A stretch of 64,000 nucleotides of DNA from Ophiobolus disseminans (taxonomy: Eukaryota > Ascomycota > Dothideomycetes > Pleosporales > Phaeosphaeriaceae): the NCBI GenBank assembly GCA_010093685.1, contig MU006227.1:1180154-1244153 (forward strand), written 5' to 3'. The notes under the pieces are model-generated. The model was not told where the DNA came from. It saw nothing but the letters and a program-made list of their open reading frames with translations, and searched no databases. The stretch's first letter is position 1; the number at the start of each line of letters is the position of its first letter. Position numbers and translations under genes: made by a program. This document shows, piece by piece, positions 1 to 11,032 of this stretch.

Positions 1-546
1 GATGTCGCGCATCTGCGCTACTTGGTGATTGCGCTCTTTGACATTGGACTGGTCGATGCAGATGGCGTCCACCCACAACAAGACGTCAGTAGCAGCCTTG
101 CGCCGACGAAATTCACGGAGGAAATCCCAGAGGTTCTTGCCAACCTGTAGTGTCTTGCCTTTACAGACAATGGAGGCCAAGTTGTGGTTGCCATTATCCC
201 ACGTGTACGATAATGCGGTGTACACTGGATTCTCGTCGAAATTTACCGTCCGGATCTCGCAATGTATCGCATCGCAGTCTTCGCCAGATGAGACCTTCAG
301 GACGCGAATTTCCCTGCTTTGCGGGTCGAGCGAGTCGTGCTGGAATCTTTCAGTTTCGTCGATCTCAGCAATGGGAAGCTGCGGTATTTGCTGGTTGGGA
401 AGTTTGTCGCCCCGCGAGGCAGTGCTCATTCGGGGATGAGTGACCCTAAACGGTAGACTGTTGGAAGGCCTCCCAGACCCGAGCGTCGAGCCCACGTAAG
501 GGGCATTGCCAGGGAGATTCGGGGATTGAACAGGGCCGTTGTCCAT
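1..546 (-). CDS. HET-domain protein, N-terminal part (runs off the window start)
   Basis: The complement strand is open from an ATG at 546 to base 1, about 182 residues. It contains the two hallmark blocks of the fungal heterokaryon-incompatibility (HET) domain: ALSYTWDN and, further on, WVDAICIDQSN followed by ERNHQVAQM. These read in one frame without an intron. HET proteins trigger incompatibility or cell-death reactions after non-self recognition; that role is family knowledge. The start at 546 is the first ATG after an upstream in-frame stop; a second in-frame ATG lies at 429. The rest of the HET domain and the C-terminal region lie outside the window, so integrity cannot be judged. Family assignment is firm, specificity unknown. 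Confidence 0.88.
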   Translation of the reverse strand, partial: MDNGPVQSPNLPGNAPYVGSTLGSGRPSNSLPFRVTHPRMSTASRGDKLPNQQIPQLPIAEIDETERFQHDSLDPQSREIRVLKVSSGEDCDAIHCEIRTVNFDENPVYTALSYTWDNGNHNLASIVCKGKTLQVGKNLWDFLREFRRRKAATDVLLWVDAICIDQSNVKERNHQVAQMRDI

Positions 547-1681
547 GCTGACGATTCGTGCCTCTCGCGACAGAGTCAAAGATCAAAGATCAGGTATCAT
601 ATGTCTCCTCCGAGTAGGACAGAGACACCTATCATGCACTATCTGTCAGACTATCAGCTATATCAATCTTCATGCTACAACTGCAAGGAGGTCGGCCTTT
701 TTGTAGTTCGACACTATCGATATAGCAAAGTTGGCAGACTAACATACGTATAACCGAAGATGCTGCGCCCCGCAGTCATATTTGCATCAGCCAATGAATG
801 AAATCATATCACGCCTCGTATCAGCCTGCCAGCCCAGCATGCACACAGCCGAACTTGCTGCGCCACACACTCATCTAAAACACTCTCTGCAACGCACCGG
901 TGCACTCCATCCATCGGCAATGTATCGAGTCAACATCACTCCCAAGTATCGTCGTCCCCGGCCCACACGAACAATTGCCAGTCGACTCAGCAAGTACACG
1001 AGGCCCAAATACCCTTACACTGCGCCAAACTATGAAGAACACTCGCAATTCAAATTATATCACTTCTCTACACTTATACCAGTCTAAAATAAATGCATTA
1101 CCCGTGACCTCCGCACAACAGCCCAACGAATGCTCTCAAGCGCTACTCGCAACGCACGAAACACCATGTCTCTCGAATCTCGTGTATATCCTCCACGTTT
1201 CGTCTTGATAAACCGTGCAATACGTTTACAATTTCCGTCGCCACTAAAACTACGCTCGCGGCCAGTTAATCCCGGAACATACACAGTCCTGCAAGTTCTA
1301 GAAGAAAGCATAGCGTGTTGGCTTTTATGAAGGGATGAAGTTGTGCTGGACGAGTAGTAGCAGCTACACTATTTAATGCGTGGAAAGATTTGAAGTCCCC
1401 GAGAAAAAAGATGACAAGTTGTGATGATGAGAGGCACACGAGCGAGGGTTTTCATTCTACAGTATGGAATCGAGTTACTGCCTTTTTGTAAGACGGCGAA
1501 TGTGCTGCGTGGTAAATTCATGGTTGATAGGTCAATATGCATGCAAACTAAGCCACGTACTGGTCGAGAGTATGGTTTCATCGAGATCAAAACTAGGCTA
1601 TATACACAACCGTACATCTCCAAACCCTCAAACCACAACCCCCAGATCCAAGCCCAATCCACCAAGCCATAACCCTCCACG
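547..1681. other. Intergenic region, no gene seen
   Basis: It lies between the HET gene start and the 3' end of the DUG3-like gene, both on the minus strand, so it should hold the HET promoter and the DUG3 3' UTR. The short open frames here have no recognisable motif or splice-linked partner. Confidence 0.5.
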
Positions 1682-2982
1682 CTACTCAACCCTCAACCTC
1701 CGAATCGCACCCACAACGGCATCCGCTCTCTTCGCCCCTCCCTCATCCCCACTCCCCGCCTCCTCCCTCGTAATAACCCTCTTATCCTTGCCCGTAACCG
1801 TCTGCCCCTTGGCCTGGGCAAAGCCCGCGGAGCGCATGTGCGCCGGATTGGCAGAGTAGAATTCGTCGACGATGGGGTGGATCATGACCGTTTGCTTCGA
1901 GATAGTGAGTGTGCTGTTGGTTGGGACGGTTACCCAGTTATCTATCATGGCGTGTTAGTAGTGAGGGCGAAATGTAGGTGGTAGATAACAGTACCGCGTT
2001 CGAATGTGAGCGGCTCGCTAGCAACGAGGACGATGTCCGAGCCTTTGTCGCGGCGCTCCATGACGTAGTCTCTATCTGCGGAGTCGGCGGGTTTACAGCT
2101 AGGAGTTGATGTGTCGGGCGTGAGTTCCTTCCAGCTTGTTCCGCTTGAGAAGAAGAGGCTGGCAGCTTCGTCGGTTTTTGAACTGACGTATCGCGTGCAG
2201 ACTACGCTCTCGCCGTCTGTGACTGCAAAGTTTAATAAGCTCCTGCTGTCTTCGTTGCCCATGCCGTCCTCGCCTACGACCTCTTTAATGTACGCGTTTA
2301 TCCGCTCGATTGTCTTCAAGATGGCTTTGCGTAGCACGGTATGGCCGAACCCGCCTTTCCCGGGCTCCTGGTTGGGAGAGATGCCGGCTTTGTCCAGACA
2401 GTCCAGGAACGTAGCGAATGCCCACTCTGAGTCTGTGCTGCCCTGCACGAGCGTGAACCACTGCTCGTTCAAGCTCATGGCGAGGCGGCGCTTGATCTGG
2501 CGGAAGCATCCGATGCCCCCGTTGTGCATGAACATGAGGCTCTTATAGCTGAAGGGGTGGCAGTTTGAGTCGCTGAGGTTGCCTTCTGTTGTGGCGCGCA
2601 CGTGTGCGAAGATGAGGGACGAGGTCGTCTTGGACGCGATGCGCGAGAGGTTGATACAATTCCATGCTGGGATCGTGGACGTGAAGACGCAGGGTTCGGG
2701 GCCGAGAGAGGGAGAGGTGTAGTACCCTATGCCGAAGCCGTCACCGTTGTGTGGGCGGCGGCGGTCCTGGGAGAGGTGTGAGATGTTTGGGCTAGTACAA
2801 GTGCACATGTGGAGGGAGGCTTACCAGGCGCAGACGCGAGTCAAATGACTGTGTGAGAATAGAGTGCGAGGGATTCAGTATGAGCTCGGAGAGAAGGATC
2901 TCGTCCTTGCCTTTGTATACCTGTGCTTGTTAGCTGTGAGGTCTGGTGCTACCTATGAAATACGCACCATGAACCGACACAT
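1682..2982 (-). CDS. DUG3: Class II glutamine amidotransferase, DUG3-like (glutathione degradation)
   Basis: Four exons on the complement: 2968..2982, 2825..2920, 1995..2766 and 1682..1941 give a 380-residue protein. The N-terminus MCRFMVYKGKDEILL has the Ntn-type catalytic Cys2, exposed after Met removal. PHNGDGFGIGYY, FAHVRATTEG and CHPF..LMFMHNGGI are class II amidotransferase (GATase_2) blocks. Length and order match fungal Dug3, which with Dug2 forms the cytosolic complex hydrolysing glutathione to glutamate and Cys-Gly (family knowledge). The first exon is only 15 nt; it is supported because it supplies the required Met-Cys start and joins in frame to VYKGKDE. No key residue appears lost. 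The C-terminal exon ends in a charged tail after a TVTGKDKRV stretch. Confidence 0.88.
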
Positions 2983-3921
2983 TATGTGGGACGCGAGTGC
3001 CACTGCTTTGCTCGCTATATGTGGAAAAAATGGGGAAGCGAAGAAGTTCGAACGAGCGAGGAAAAGGCAATATAAATGTTTGGTATGGCAGTGCGTTGGC
3101 TACAGTCAGGCACTCAGGGCGGCGGTGTGGTTGCAACGATTGCGCCATTGCTCCAAGACATGGTGCCAGATGTCAATAGACAACAGACATCCTGTCGCGC
3201 GAAGAATCAAAGGCGATACGGAGTCGAGACGCTTCAGCTTCCGAGCAATTGCACACGACGCGCCCCGTTCCAGGGACAATGTGACAGCTGCCCCCACGCT
3301 GCGCGGCTTCAGGGTCGCGCGGGGTGGCTAAGATGACGTTTGTCGCATGACTCATGTGACCGACTAAAGATGCATCAATCACCATCACAGCATTTCAAAC
3401 ATCGGGGTGAATTTCAAGATGCCGATGGCTCGGCAATATATTCAGCTACGGGGCTGATACGAATGAGTTGCGCTTTTTGACGCTCGTCCACTCGAGTTTG
3501 TTCCTCGCCCATACAGAACAGCCTGCCCAGCCCAACCTGTCCTAGTCTTGCTCTCCCACCGTTCAAAAAGAACAAAGAGCAGCAGGCCAACCACACAACG
3601 CCGGGGATATGATGCGGATAATAACATTTGGGGATTACAAGACGGTGTATCTTTCATGCTTCATAGATGTCATGGCGAAAAGGGGTGGCTCGAACGAAGT
3701 AGCCAAGGGAGATGATGGGGGTATTGCGAAGGAAAGATCAAAGGTCGTTGTGCAGACTGGGGCTGAAGCTACTATGTCCAGAGATTGATGTCGGAACAAG
3801 CAATGAACACAGTCTCCCAAGAGATCAGGGGGCATGGTGCGTGCGGCTGGCGGGCGGAGTGGTCGCTGCATCGTGTGCGAGCTGTGGCTTTGCGAACTGA
3901 ACTTGTTGATGGAGGAAACGT
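2983..3921. other. Intergenic region, no gene seen
   Basis: Between the DUG3-like start and the importin alpha stop. It should contain the DUG3 promoter and importin alpha 3' UTR. Several overlapping short frames on both strands lack motifs. Confidence 0.5.
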
Positions 3922-5713
3922 TTACATGTCCATCGAGTCGCCGCCGTTGGCGAAGTTGAAGTTCTGTTGCTGTTGTTGCTGGGTGTTGCCAGCGCCGAAG
4001 CCAAAGTGGCCCTCCTGGTTGACCTGGGGACCGGCCTCGCCCATGTTCTCAGCCTCGCCCTCCTCGTCCGAGAAGTACTTCTCGATGATGTTGTACGCCT
4101 TCATGTAGATCTCCTCGTTGGCGTTGTTCTGGCACTCGTGGATCTTCTCCATGCCGCCGACCTCCTCGATGAAGAGGGCGTAGCGGTTGATGGGCTCGCC
4201 GCCGGATCCGTCCTGGCCAGCCTCCTTGTCCATGTCGCCGACCTTGAGAATGTTCTCCAAGCCGTCGAGCGCGACCTGGATGATCTTGTTGTCGGGGCAG
4301 ATGAGCAGATCGCAGAGGGGCTTGATGCAGCCGCTCTGGACGAGGTAGCGGATCTGGGCGGGCTTCTGCAGACCGCCAGAGGTGGCGTTGGAGATGGCCC
4401 AGCAGGCCTCTTTCCGCGTCTTGAAGTCGCCGTTCTGGAGGAGGTGGATCAGCGGCGGGATGATGTTGGCCTCGATGACGGCCTGGATCTGGGTCGAGTT
4501 GCCGGCGGTGATGTTGGAGATGGTCCAGCACGCCTCCTTGCGGATTCCGTCCTTAGTGGAGCTCAGCAACGAGAGCAGGGCCGCGAGCGAGCCGCAGTTG
4601 ATGATGACCTGGGTCTGCACGTCGTCGCCGGTGACGATGTTGCCGACGGAGCGCAGGGCGGGGGTCTGGACGGAGGTGGAGGCGTGCATCAGCAGCTCGA
4701 CGAGGCGGCGGGGGATGCCGGCCTCGATGACGGCCTGGATCTTGTCGTTGGAGCCGTCGGAGAGGTACGAGATGGCCCAGCAGGCGTCGATGAGGACCTC
4801 GTCGTCGAGCGAGTAGACGAGCTTGGAGAGGACGGGCAGCGCGGGTTGGATCTGGGAGCGGGGGTCAGTAGTGTTCGCTGTCGGCGAGTCAGGGCGGGGA
4901 CGTACCGTCTGCCAGTCGGGCTGGGGCGTCTTTCCACGGCAGAAGTTGCTCAGGGTCCAGGTGGCATTGCGCAGCATGCTCAGCTTGCGGCTGTCGCCCA
5001 GCAGGGCCAGCAGCGGGCGGAGGGCCCCGGCCTGCAGCACAAAGTCGCGGCACGCGGGGCTGTCGCCGGCGATGTTGCCCAGGGCCCAGACGGCCTGCTC
5101 GCGCACGTCGGGCTCGTGGCTGCTGAGCAGCTCGACGAAGATGGGCACGGCGCCCGCCTCGATGACGACCTGTGTCTGCTGCGCCGAGCCCGAGGCGATG
5201 TTGGTGAGGGCCCACGCCGCCTCGAACTGCACGAGCGTGTGCGGGGAGCGGAGGAACTCGACAAAGCGGCTCACCACGCCCGTCTCGATTACGCGCTCGA
5301 TCGGGGGGTTGCGCTCCTTGGACAGCAGCTTGCGGAACTTGGTCGTCGCCTGGATCTGCTCGTCGATCTGCTCCGAGAAGACGCCCTTGACCATCTGGGG
5401 GAGCTCCTCGTTGAGCTGTACATGCCTTGTCAGCGTCACGTCGTCAAGGGCGAGGGGACACGAGATGGTGGGGTATACGGACCTGGCTCTCGATGTTGCC
5501 GCCCTCATCGTCGCTGTCGGGGGCTGCACCCAGCGAAGCGCCCGGCTGGTCCCGCCCGGCGATGCCACGACGCTTTGCGAGATTCTCCTCGCGCTTTGCC
5601 CGGCGGATCTCGACCTGCTGCTCCTCGCGGCGGCGGCGGAGCTCGTCCGGCTTGAAGGCGCTCTTGGCCTTGAAGGTGGTGCGCCGATGCTCGGGGATGT
5701 ACTTGTCCGCCAT
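3922..5713 (-). CDS. SRP1: Importin subunit alpha (karyopherin alpha)
   Basis: Three exons on the complement, 5483..5713, 4906..5415 and 3922..4851, encode 556 residues, close to the length of yeast Srp1. The first exon starts MADKYIPEHRR and carries the basic importin-beta-binding domain (RRRREEQQVEIRRAKREE). Exons 2 and 3 encode a run of armadillo repeats with the conserved W..N array: AAWALTNIASG, AVWALGNIAGD, ATWTLSNFCRG, ACWAISYLSDG, ACWTISNITAG, ACWAISNATSG. These asparagines and tryptophans form the NLS-binding groove. The C-terminus is glutamine-rich (QQQQQQNFNF). Function: adaptor binding classical NLS cargo and importin beta for nuclear import. One donor is GTCCGT, a weak but usable GT site. 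The start is chosen at MADKY because it matches the family; the frame upstream is low-complexity. Confidence 0.96.
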
Positions 5714-6071
5714 GGTTGCGGCGACTCTGGTTGGCGGTGGGTGTGTAGAGAGTCGGTGGTGGGAGGGGAGAGGGGGCAGGTGCTGTTTGTCGATTTATCT
5801 CGTGGGGGAGGTGAAAAGGCGGAAGCGGCAAAGCGTAGGGCCTTAGCGTCGCAGTCGCCCTTAGTCCTTGGCTCGAGCGCGTCTACTGAGCAACCACACG
5901 TCAACTGTCGCGCACTGAGCTGGTGTCTCCGCCCACAGATTGCTTGCTGTAGCTGTGATTAGTAACAGCATAAGCGTGAAGACCCAAGCGAGTGTCCGAA
6001 CTCGCCTTGTTGTACCACCCTCCGCCGCTTTCATCACTACAAGCCACGCTAACCGCTTTAGGCCTGCTCCA
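5714..6071. promoter_or_regulatory. Shared divergent promoter of importin alpha and POT1
   Basis: A 358-bp non-coding stretch separates the two start codons, which face away from each other. It must hold both promoters and 5' UTRs. No specific operator was recognised. Confidence 0.55.
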
Positions 6072-7957
6072 ATGCCGCCCAACGGCTTCACGGCCATCAA
6101 CGACGCCACGACTGTCGGCGCTACCGTCAGTCTCATCGGAGTCATAGTCAGTCTTCAGGAACCGAGAAAAACAAAGGGTCCAGATTGGTCGCTCGAGTTC
6201 ACCATCCAGGATGACTTCTCCACCAACTCCATCGGCAGCGATGCCAGCATCAACTGTCGCCTCTTCAGACGATCGCTCGACAAGTTCCCTAAGATCAACG
6301 GGGTTGGAGATGTTGCTCTCCTCCGTGACGTTCAGTTGAGCGAATGGATGGGTCGAATCGATGCCATTTATAAGCCGCGCTCAGGGGCCCTCGTCTTTCC
6401 AGCCCGCGCAATTCCTGTCCCAGAGCTCAGTCAGCCCTTCCAAACTCGTGGCAAGACTCTAGAGTACTCCCACGTATCAGGAACAAAAGTTCCTACCACC
6501 CATGAGCAGATGGCCGCTATCCATCTGAAACATGCAGCCTCTGGCCGCTTGCCGGAAGTGCAGCAGTATGCCGCCACGGTGCCGGTTCGCCCTGCAGCTC
6601 GAGACAGATCGTCACTGATAAAGGACCTGGACTACGATCGTTTTTATGATGTCCGGGCGCAGGTAATCAACATATTCTACGACAACATGGGCACTGTTGA
6701 CCTGAAAGTGACCGACTACACGTCCCACAAAGACCTCTTCCTTCATGTGGACCCCGACGATGAAGACTACGTGTACCAGAGTCACACATGGAAGGGGCCC
6801 TATGGTCAATACACCATCGATGTTCGACTGCATGATAGCAATGCAGCTTGGGCTCGGGACAATCTTGCGATCGGCGACTATGTGTTCCTCAGGAACATGC
6901 ACACCAAGATATCACAAATGAACAAGCTAGAGGGAGCGATACACGGGGACAAACATCGGCCTAACCAGTTGGATGTTCGCAAGCTCCATAATCCACCAGA
7001 CATTAGGGAAATCAAAGATCGACAAAATGCGTACGAAGAGACGCGCTCGAAGAAGTCTGCCCTTGAGGAACTACAGAATGAGCCTAGAAAGCCCTCTGCA
7101 AAGGCATCCGCAACGAAGAAGGCTGAAAAGAAGGCGAGGCAGCGCGCCTTAAAGGAGCAGGAACAGAAAGAAATTGCGCAAAAGGCGGAGGAGTGGGATG
7201 CCGCACGCAGTGGCGTAAACACGAATAGTAAGTCATTGTATATGATGCGTATGATCACCTCTCATTCGTACAGTTCGCGCTGCCTACCCCGAGATGCAAA
7301 CGTCGACGATATCCGAGATTGTCCACAACCCCCATCTCAAATCACAGAGTCTGAGATACAATGAATTTACGCTCCCTTTCCTCAATTGCAAGCATCGAAG
7401 CCGTGTCCGAGTCGTCGACTTCTTCCCACCTGAACTCGAGCTGTTCGCCCACTGCACAAACGACCCAAGCTGGGATAAGAGGGCAAAGAAATTGGGCCTA
7501 GACAATAGCCATAGCAAACTCAAATGGGAGTGGGGTTTCGTACTTCTTCTAGAGGACGCCAAAATACCACCCAACACGGTTTCGGAGAAGCTGCGCGTGG
7601 TTGTAACTAACGACGCAGCGCACTACCTCCTCGATATGAACGCCCGAGAGTGAGATCCTCAATCTATGGTCCTAGAAAGATGCTGACAATTGCAGTCTGA
7701 AGTGCGATTCGAAAGCGCTCAAGAAGCTGGAGGAGAAGCTCTTTATCCTCTGGGGCAATCTATTCGAGCTGAAGACGGAGCTGAGAGACCGAGGAAGTGA
7801 TCTCCCGCTACCACCTGGCGATAACCGGCTGCAGAACAAGTCTTTCGACTGCTGCATTGAAGAGTATGGCCACCAGGTCCACATGAGTGAGAAGCACCCG
7901 ACAGGCTACCAGCGCATGCACAAACTTGCACAAACAAAGATCACGGATGATTTATAG
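6072..7957 (+). CDS. POT1: Protection of telomeres protein 1 (single-stranded telomere binding)
   Basis: Three exons, 6072..7227, 7274..7649 and 7696..7957, give 597 residues. The N-terminal OB fold (about residues 10-150, GATVSLIGVIVSLQEPRKTKG through LSEWMGRIDAIY) fits the Telo_bind/POT1-CDC13 domain, and a second OB region follows (about 190-330, FYDVRAQVINIFYDN through IGDYVFLRNMHTKIS). A lysine/alanine-rich segment precedes the C-terminal part. Family role: binds the G-rich 3' overhang, caps chromosome ends and limits telomerase. The frame stays open upstream of 6072 but without ATG, so this methionine is chosen. Both introns are short GT-AG with in-frame joins (donors GTAAGT and GTGAGA). 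The identification rests on the two OB regions and overall architecture. Confidence 0.85.
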
Positions 7958-8766
7958 GCGCTCGGATACCACGTTTTGGTCCTGCGTCTGGGAGGTGACA
8001 CACATGTCTCTTTCCAGCCACAAACTTTCATGGCTGGCAATTGGTCAAGACACTATTCCTATGGGTGTTTCAGGAGTACAAGGTGTAGAATAAGAAATCC
8101 CGAGACTGAGGATATGCGGGTCGTGCATGTACGTACGTGCCGACACGGGAGTTAGCGCCCGTTGGACGGGAGAGACAACCTTTACGACGACGACTTGCAT
8201 GCTCCACACCCCAGCTTTTACCCCACAGACCTTGAAATACCTTCGAATACAGTGGATCGTCGAAAGATTACATTGGGGCCGCAAGATTCGGTCCCATTAC
8301 CCACAGGCGGAACCTGGCGACCTCAACAAATTTCCAACCCACGAACCTGCGTCTGAGCTTTACCATTCCAGCGACAGACGCGGATTGCGCCTTCATCTCC
8401 ATGTGTGCGATTGCTCACCGCTAGGGGTTCCTGCGTCTGCTGTTGGTGAGCGAGGGCCTAAAATGGCGTTTTTGGGATTGCGTGATTCGACGTGCTTTGT
8501 CGCAACTCAGGAACTGTACTTGCTCGTTATCGTACCTCCACAACATTGAAGTCTAGGTACAACTACAAAAAGCAAATCTTCTCGTACATCTCAATTACAC
8601 TCCTAATACCTGACGCTTGATCGATTGATAGGTGCCGAAGCCTTTCAAAACAGTATTTACATACGACAAGAACAGCGTGCGTATACTACCGACGGGGAGA
8701 CTCGACCAGACCGCCAAATCGCCTCTGACGGGTCTTTGGAACATCGAAAGGTCTTGCATCTACAAC
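7958..8766. other. Intergenic region, no gene seen
   Basis: It lies between the POT1 stop and the start of the next plus-strand gene and should contain the POT1 3' UTR and that gene's promoter. A 140-codon frame at 8127-8549 has no motif. Confidence 0.45.
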
Positions 8767-9707
8767 ATGGCTACCATAGCAGAAGTACCGCTACCTCAGC
8801 CCGCTCACCCCCAACCCATCCTCACACCCCTCCAATCAAAACAACCTTCTATCGCCATAATCTCAGTCCCGACCAATGACATCCTTCCCGCCAACACACT
8901 CGTCCTCGACCCAGCGCTCATAACCCAGGACTTCGACCTCCTCCGCTTCGAAGCCGCCGCGTTCGGCCAACTCCCCAAGGCCAGCACTGATGGTACCAAG
9001 AACGACAAGATCACATATTCCACATCCCTCATATCCTCCCCCTACAACAATCCAGGCCACTACCTGCTTCTCCCCACCTTACCCCTCCCATCCCTCCTCT
9101 TCGCCAAAGCCCTAACCGCGCTCGCCCCAACCTCGCCCTCCTACGCTACCTTGCCGTACGCCCAGGCACTTAACTTTCCGCGCGTAATCAACGTACTGCG
9201 AAATCTCGTTCAGCAAGAAGGCGCAAGCTTTGCGTGGCCCGAAACAACATTCCACGTCGTTGTCTTCCGCTCGGAACTCAAGCCGGATATCGACAATGAG
9301 TGGCTGTACAAGCTCGACTACGAGAGCCATCGCGAGGCGTGTGAGAGCGGGGGCTTATTGAAGTACTGGTTTGGGAAGAGTGATGATGAGCGGAAGAATT
9401 TGGCGACTTGTGAGTCTTGCATGCACTATTTCCCGATTCCCTCAAACTCGTTCCTAATCACATGAGTCGGGGATGATGGGAGGAGGGATTACATGTGCGT
9501 GATGGCTAATGCAACGAAACAGGTTTCTGGCACTCCCGCGCCGACGCACAAGCAGGCGGTCTCGGACCCTGGCACAAGAAAGCGCGCGCTGCGGGACGCG
9601 AGTTGTACGAGCACATTGCGTTTTCGACCTGGCGTTTCGTCATCACTTCTGGAGTTCGCGAGTGGCGCGTCGAGGAGGTGACGGAGCACAAGCCGCTGCG
9701 TGAGTGA
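8767..9707 (+). CDS. Conserved fungal protein, UPF0643-like
   Basis: Two exons, 8767..9409 and 9523..9707, give 275 residues. The conserved-looking part runs from LKPDIDNEWLYKLDYESH through SGGLLKYWFGK and, across the intron, NLATCFWHSRADAQAGG and GPWHKKAR. This pattern recalls the uncharacterised fungal UPF0643 family, named from memory and not checked. No signal peptide or membrane segment is seen. The first 120 residues are Pro/Leu-rich and poorly conserved in character. The intron has a GTGAGT donor and ACAG acceptor. The last bases before the stop (CTGCGTGAGTGAG) also look like a donor, so a further short exon is possible. Function unknown. Confidence 0.68.
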
Positions 9708-11032
9708 GGAGTTTGGTGGTGAAGACGTGTTTAGTGCATGAAGTGGAAGTGAGTGAAGAGGGGAGATGCAGGGTGCAGGATTGAAAAGCATTTGCTAGCG
9801 AAAGGCATTGATAGCATGAGTATACCTACATGGTCACGAAGGGGGAGAGAAAGTCAGCGATGGCGGATTCAACAGCGTGCGATGGCATTCGTGGGCGAAA
9901 ATTACTACTTGGCATGGTTATACGTGGCTTCGATGCAGAAGAAAGGCTTGTTCACGCTCTGAGCAATGGAGAGCATGGGAAATGGACGATCAAAAAGTAT
10001 GTGCTGGCATCCCTGAGCGGAAAAGCATTAGATAGGCATGAGTATGCATTATTTCAATAATTTCAATAGACCCTCGTGCTTTAAGCGATGTTGAACATGG
10101 GTTCCTTCTTTCTTTATCATGGCCGTCGCTATCATTAGGGCGGCCGATCCTTTGTATCCACTTGACGGCCCATATCAGAAGCTCAATCGAATGACCCACT
10201 GGCTTGTGTTGGCACAGACAAATGCTCGTTCACAGAGGGAATTCTTGGGCGTGTACTGCGATCTGTGGTTTCTAGCTGTCCACATGCGCTCGCGAGATGC
10301 AGCTAGATCTAATGACCAAGCTGGCTCGTTGGGTGAGGTTCGCGGAGCGAGCTTGTCGGGGAAGTGAGATCTGGTGGAGATATGGTGATACGAATGGAAG
10401 GTGCTGTTGAGCGGTCGCTGAAGTAGTGCTGATTTGTGAGACGTTTCACGGATGATATTTCGATTTTGCGGCATGGTGTTGTAGCCATCACAGTTACGTT
10501 GTGAAAGGTGGACATATTATGTGTCATGCAATTGCTGTTCGAGGTGCACAGGTGTCGTCAGTTCATACCAATGCGCTTAGCACAGTAGGGATGCGAATTT
10601 TTTACTAGAGAATATCTCATTCATGGCAGTTGACTATGTAGCGATCGTAGGATAACAGAGCTGATGTTTGTATATGAATCTATCTCAGCCGCTGCCTGAC
10701 TCGACTCCCCTTGGGTATCCAGTAATCGTCAGTTTGTTCGTAAGGCCGTCCCAGTATTGTCCTTTCTACTTACCGTCCGAGCAAAGCCTCCGCCCAAGAG
10801 ACCCGAAAAGTCCTACGCCTCGTGAGTTGCGGCTCGTAATTGATTGTGCTGCGGTTCCCGAGGTCGCTTCCATGTCCAGGGGCTGTATGCCCTCTTTGGA
10901 AGTGGAGGTATTGCCAAAAGCGAGGCTTGAGTTTAATACGTCCGTTCGGAATGAGGTTGTGGAAGAGCAGCAGTCGTTCAATGCGAGCCGAAACTGGGCG
11001 TGTGAGGCGGGCGCACACTTGAGTGATCAAGG
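9708..11032. other. Intergenic region, no gene supported
   Basis: 1.3 kb between convergent genes. Open frames up to 131 codons occur on both strands (10668-11063 plus, 10766-10981 minus), but none has a recognisable domain, signal peptide or splice-linked extension. Confidence 0.45.

Noticed and set aside
3967..5655. 562-codon plus-strand open frame opposite importin alpha
   Set aside because: It is Val/Leu/Asp/Gly/Arg-rich antisense of a G+C-biased gene, has no domain, and importin alpha on the other strand is unambiguous.
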